DNA from: JAWLCG01 sp041687295
Lineage (GTDB): Bacteria; Planctomycetota; Phycisphaerae; SM23-33; FEN-1343
Direction of reading: 5' to 3'
DNA length: 6,286 nucleotides
Assembly (NCBI GenBank): GCA_041687295.1
Contig: JAWLCG010000305.1
Span: 1-6,286, forward strand
Positions within the stretch are counted from its first letter, which is position 1. Every line of letters starts with the position of its first letter. The translations under genes and the position numbers were made by a program. Below are positions 4,386 to 6,286 of this stretch, piece after piece. The notes under the pieces are model-generated. The model made no database searches, was not told the origin of the DNA, and saw only the letters and a list, made by a program, of their open reading frames with translations.

Positions 4386-4938
4386 ACGCGTCGCCGAACT
4401 GATCCGCCAGCTGCTCGTCGAGATTGGCGAGGACCCCGACCGCGAGGGCCTGCTCAAGACCCCCCAGCGGGTCGCCCGCGCCTACGAGTTCCTCACCGGC
4501 GGCTACCGGCTGGACCGCGATGCCATCATCAACCAGGCCGTCTTCCAGTCCGAGGCCAACAACATGATCGTGGCCCGGAACATCGAGGTCTACAGCCTCT
4601 GCGAGCACCACATGCTGCCCTTCTTCGGGCGCTGCCACATCGGCTACATCGCCCGCAAGAAGGTGCTCGGCGTCAGCAAGCTCGCCCGCATCGTCGACTT
4701 TTTCGCCCGCCGACTGCAGATCCAGGAACGCCTCACCGCCCAGATCGCCCGCGAGATCCAGTCGGTCGTCGATGCCGAGGGCGTCGGCGTCGTCATGGAG
4801 GCCCAGCACCTGTGCATGATGATGCGCGGCGTCGAGAAGCAGAACTCCGAGATGGTCACCTCCAGCGTCCTGGGCAGCTTCCACGACGACCAGCCCACCC
4901 GCGACGAGTTCCTGCGCCTCATCGGGCGGCGGAACTGA
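4375..4938 (+). CDS. folE: GTP cyclohydrolase I
   Basis: A 187-residue zinc enzyme that converts GTP to 7,8-dihydroneopterin triphosphate, the first step of folate and pterin synthesis. Seen: EDPDREGLLKTPQRVARAYEFLTGGY at 19-44 (family N-terminal motif), VYSLCEHHMLPFFG at 72-85, GVSKLARIVDFFARRLQIQE beginning at 99, and HLCMMMRG at 145-152. Cys76, His79 and Cys147 match the zinc ligands; His78 and His145 match active-site residues. Length is normal for the type I (FolE, zinc) family rather than FolE2. AGGGAG at 4361-4366, 8 nt upstream, supports the ATG, which lies inside folK (11-bp overlap). It is the last gene of the cluster, so the first enzyme of the pathway is encoded last. Confidence 0.97.
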   Translation: MNHERVAELIRQLLVEIGEDPDREGLLKTPQRVARAYEFLTGGYRLDRDAIINQAVFQSEANNMIVARNIEVYSLCEHHMLPFFGRCHIGYIARKKVLGVSKLARIVDFFARRLQIQERLTAQIAREIQSVVDAEGVGVVMEAQHLCMMMRGVEKQNSEMVTSSVLGSFHDDQPTRDEFLRLIGRRN

Positions 4939-4944
4939 CCGAAG

Positions 4945-5033
4945 GCGTCGATGCGTCAACGCGTCAATGCGTTAGACGAGCAATGGAGGCCACGCCTCGC
5001 GGTGACGCAGTGACGCAGTAACGCAGTGACGAC
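4945..5033. repeat. Inverted arrays of an 8-bp tandem repeat after folE
   Basis: The right arm (5002-5030) is about three and a half copies of GTGACGCA, one reading GTAACGCA. The left arm (about 4945-4974) has degenerate copies of the complementary unit (GATGCGTC, AACGCGTC, AATGCGTT). Aligned as an inverted repeat, 21 of 28 positions match. The centre holds a small stem GAGGC-CAC-GCCTC (4986-4998). It could fold as one long hairpin ending the folate transcript 7 bp after the folE stop codon. It is also a likely site of copy-number change. Confidence 0.65.
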
Positions 5034-5069
5034 GAACGCGACGGGCCCGTCCGAGGTGCCAGACCCTTC

Positions 5070-6008
5070 ATGACACACGCCAGCAAGCACAGTTCCTCGC
5101 CACTCCTCACGGAGGGCCAGATTTTCGACGTCCAGCGCTGCTCGCTGCACGACGGGCCGGGGATTCGCACGACGGTGTTCCTGAAGGGCTGTCCGCTGCG
5201 CTGCCTGTGGTGCCACAATCCCGAGTCGCAGGCTAGCGGGCCCGAGCTGCTCTACACAGCCGACCGCTGCGCCGCCTGCGGGGCGTGCGTGGCCGTCTGC
5301 CCGGCCGGTGCCCACACGGTCGACGCGTCGGGTCACCACTTCGACCGCGCCCGCTGCACGGCCTGCGGGGCGTGTGTGGAGGCGTGCCTGCACGGCGCCC
5401 TCGAACGCACCGGCCGAACGGTGACCGTGGAGGCTGTGCTGGACGAGGTCGAGCGGGATCGGCCCTTCTACGAGCACTCCGGCGGCGGGATGACGCTCTC
5501 GGGCGGCGAGCCGCTGGCCCAGCCCGCCTTCAGCGAGGCCCTGCTGGCCGGCGCCCATGCCCGGGGCCTGCACACCTGCGTCGAGACCAGCGGCCTGGGC
5601 AGCGCCGACGCCCTGCGCCGCCTTGCCGTCCACACCGACCTGTTCCTGTTGGACTGGAAGGCGACCGACCCGGCCCGCCATCGCCAGCTCACCGGCGCCG
5701 ACAACGCCCCCATCCGCCAAAGCCTCCACCGGCTGCTGGCCGGCGGCTCGGCCGTCGTCCTCCGCTGCCCGCTCGTGCCGGGTGTGAATGACGACGAGGC
5801 CCACCTGGCCGGCATCGCCGCCCTGGCGGCTGAGCATCCCACGCTGGCGGGCGTGGAGCTGCTGGCCTACCACGAGCTGGGCTCGGACAAGGCCCGCCGC
5901 CTCGGCCGAGACGCCCCCCTGCCCGGGGTCCGCAGCCCCGACGAGCAGACCCGGCAACGCTGGGTCGAGACCCTCGCCCGCCTGGGCTGCGAGGCGACGA
6001 TCCGCTGA
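5070..6008 (+). CDS. Glycyl-radical enzyme activating protein (radical SAM, PflA-like with ferredoxin insert)
   Basis: A 312-residue radical-SAM activase, expected to use S-adenosylmethionine and a [4Fe-4S] cluster to install a glycyl radical on a partner enzyme under anoxic conditions. Seen: SLHDGPGIRTTVFLKGC leading into Cys41-x3-Cys45-x2-Cys48 (the SAM-cluster motif) and WCHNPESQ; then an insert with two cluster motifs, Cys67/70/73/77 and Cys96/99/102/106; SGGEP at 144-148; LLDWKATD at 193-200; and VPGVND at 236-241. Two extra clusters mark the dicluster class (activases of glycerol/diol dehydratases, benzylsuccinate synthase, hydroxyphenylacetate decarboxylase and others) rather than short PflA. 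No glycyl-radical enzyme gene is in the window, so the substrate is unknown. The ATG at 5070 is preceded by only a distant GAGG (5053-5056, 13 nt away). The gene stands alone on the + strand after the folate cluster. Confidence 0.93.
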   Translation: MTHASKHSSSPLLTEGQIFDVQRCSLHDGPGIRTTVFLKGCPLRCLWCHNPESQASGPELLYTADRCAACGACVAVCPAGAHTVDASGHHFDRARCTACGACVEACLHGALERTGRTVTVEAVLDEVERDRPFYEHSGGGMTLSGGEPLAQPAFSEALLAGAHARGLHTCVETSGLGSADALRRLAVHTDLFLLDWKATDPARHRQLTGADNAPIRQSLHRLLAGGSAVVLRCPLVPGVNDDEAHLAGIAALAAEHPTLAGVELLAYHELGSDKARRLGRDAPLPGVRSPDEQTRQRWVETLARLGCEATIR

Positions 6009-6054
6009 GGGCCGAGATGGAGCGACGCAGTCGTTAGGACCTTGGGCAACGCGA

Positions 6055-6163
6055 AGCCCCGCAGGGCCGCTGGATCGGAGCCCCGAAGGGGCGCTAGTAT
6101 TTAGCCGGGGGCGTGAGCCCCCGGTACAGGCGTCCCCCAATGAGTTGAGCCCCGAAGGGGCGC
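6055..6163. repeat. Three direct copies of an AGCCCCGAAGGGGCGC palindromic unit
   Basis: The unit AGCCCCGAAGGGGCGC occurs perfectly at 6079-6094 and 6148-6163 (17 bp identical if the preceding G is included) and with two mismatches at 6055-6070. Each perfect copy contains a 5-bp stem GCCCC-GAA-GGGGC. The copies lie 24 and 69 bp apart, all in the gap after the activase gene. They look like members of a dispersed intergenic palindrome family. Confidence 0.7.
6105..6124. repeat. Strong GC hairpin with GTGA tetraloop
   Basis: CCGGGGGC (6105-6112), loop GTGA and GCCCCCGG (6117-6124) make a perfect 8-bp stem, extended by a G-T wobble (6104 with 6125). It lies between two copies of the GCCCC-GAA-GGGGC unit, so the three palindromes may form one composite element. 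GTGA is a GNRA-type loop, which would make an unusually stable RNA hairpin if transcribed. Confidence 0.65.
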
Positions 6164-6196
6164 CAGTGCCACACCGTGCCGCACTGGCGCCCTTTC
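6154..6196 (+). terminator. Long hairpin, possible terminator after the activase gene
   Basis: GGGCGCCAGTGC (6158-6169) pairs perfectly over 12 bp with GCACTGGCGCCC (6181-6192) around an 11-nt loop. The stem extends by a G-T wobble and three more pairs (GAA at 6154-6156 with TTC at 6194-6196). It is the most stable structure in the last gap, but only three T follow the arm, so it is a weak match to a classic intrinsic terminator. It begins 146 bp after the activase stop codon and shares its left arm with the last copy of the direct repeat unit. Confidence 0.5.
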
Positions 6197-6235
6197 AGTC
6201 ATCATGTAGCAATGAAGGCCAGCCTCGGGCAGGAT

Positions 6236-6274
6236 GTTGGGCAAGTTCAGTTCGGGTGTGCGAACGTTCCCAAC
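6236..6274. promoter_or_regulatory. Nested dyad at the right edge
   Basis: GTTGGG (6236-6241) pairs with CCCAAC (6269-6274), continued by AA/TT across a one-base bulge. Inside it GTTCG (6250-6254) pairs with CGAAC (6261-6265) around a 6-nt loop. This stretch is less GC-rich than the rest and no gene is visible, so it may be the leader or operator of a gene beyond the window. The evidence is structural only. Confidence 0.3.
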
Positions 6275-6286
6275 CTCACTACAGGA

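Noticed and set aside
4945..5033. CRISPR array
   Set aside because: The repeat unit is only 8 bp with no spacers and occurs in both orientations, so it is a tandem/inverted repeat rather than a CRISPR.
4956..6140. A 394-codon minus-strand frame under the activase gene
   Set aside because: Shadow frame of the radical-SAM gene; Gly- and Ala-rich with no motif.

Overview
The window is very GC-rich and gene-dense, with short intergenic gaps packed with hairpin-forming repeats. Gene content, codon use (strong preference for C or G at third positions) and the style of the intergenic repeats (GTAG-headed palindromes, GCCCC-GAA-GGGGC units) suggest a bacterium of the Planctomycetota, probably a metagenome-derived genome. 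No rRNA or marker gene is present, so the placement is an inference. I saw no tRNA, CRISPR array, transposase, phage gene or replication origin.

Layout. Positions 1-98 hold an inverted pair of repeats. At 178-507 (+) is a small protein with an McsA-like zinc-binding N-terminus and a tail resembling the DnaJ C-terminal domain. The gap 508-719 lies between convergent genes and carries three palindromic repeat elements. At 720-1748 (-) is a YpdA-family FAD/NAD(P)H oxidoreductase whose 3' end contains an uninterrupted run of 19 G on the + strand. It diverges from a small [4Fe-4S] ferredoxin gene (1921-2109, +). The 172 bp between them contains a recognisable promoter for each direction. After a repeat-bearing gap comes a co-directional pterin/folate cluster: pterin-4a-carbinolamine dehydratase (2354-2683), a pteridine-reductase (PTR1/FolM)-type short-chain dehydrogenase (2737-3492), folB (3482-3859), folK (3849-4385) and folE (4375-4938). 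The last four are chained by three overlaps of exactly 11 bp. A block of inverted 8-bp tandem repeats separates folE from a glycyl-radical-enzyme activating protein (5070-6008, +). The last 278 bp hold more palindromes and no gene.

How the genes work together. FolE converts GTP to dihydroneopterin triphosphate, FolB cleaves dihydroneopterin to the hydroxymethyl-dihydropterin, and FolK pyrophosphorylates it for dihydropteroate synthesis. The reductase and dehydratase are enzymes of reduced-pterin metabolism, so the operon may supply tetrahydropterin as well as folate, or the reductase may stand in for FolA. folP, folC and folA are not in the window. The divergent flavoprotein and ferredoxin may be electron-transfer partners. 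The glycyl-radical activase has no visible partner enzyme here.

Most of the window is ordinary biosynthetic sequence. The features most worth a second look are the GTAG-headed REP-like hairpins, the G19 tract at the end of the flavoprotein gene, the apparently leaderless flavoprotein promoter with loss of the YpdA cysteine, and the identical 11-bp overlaps in the folate operon.
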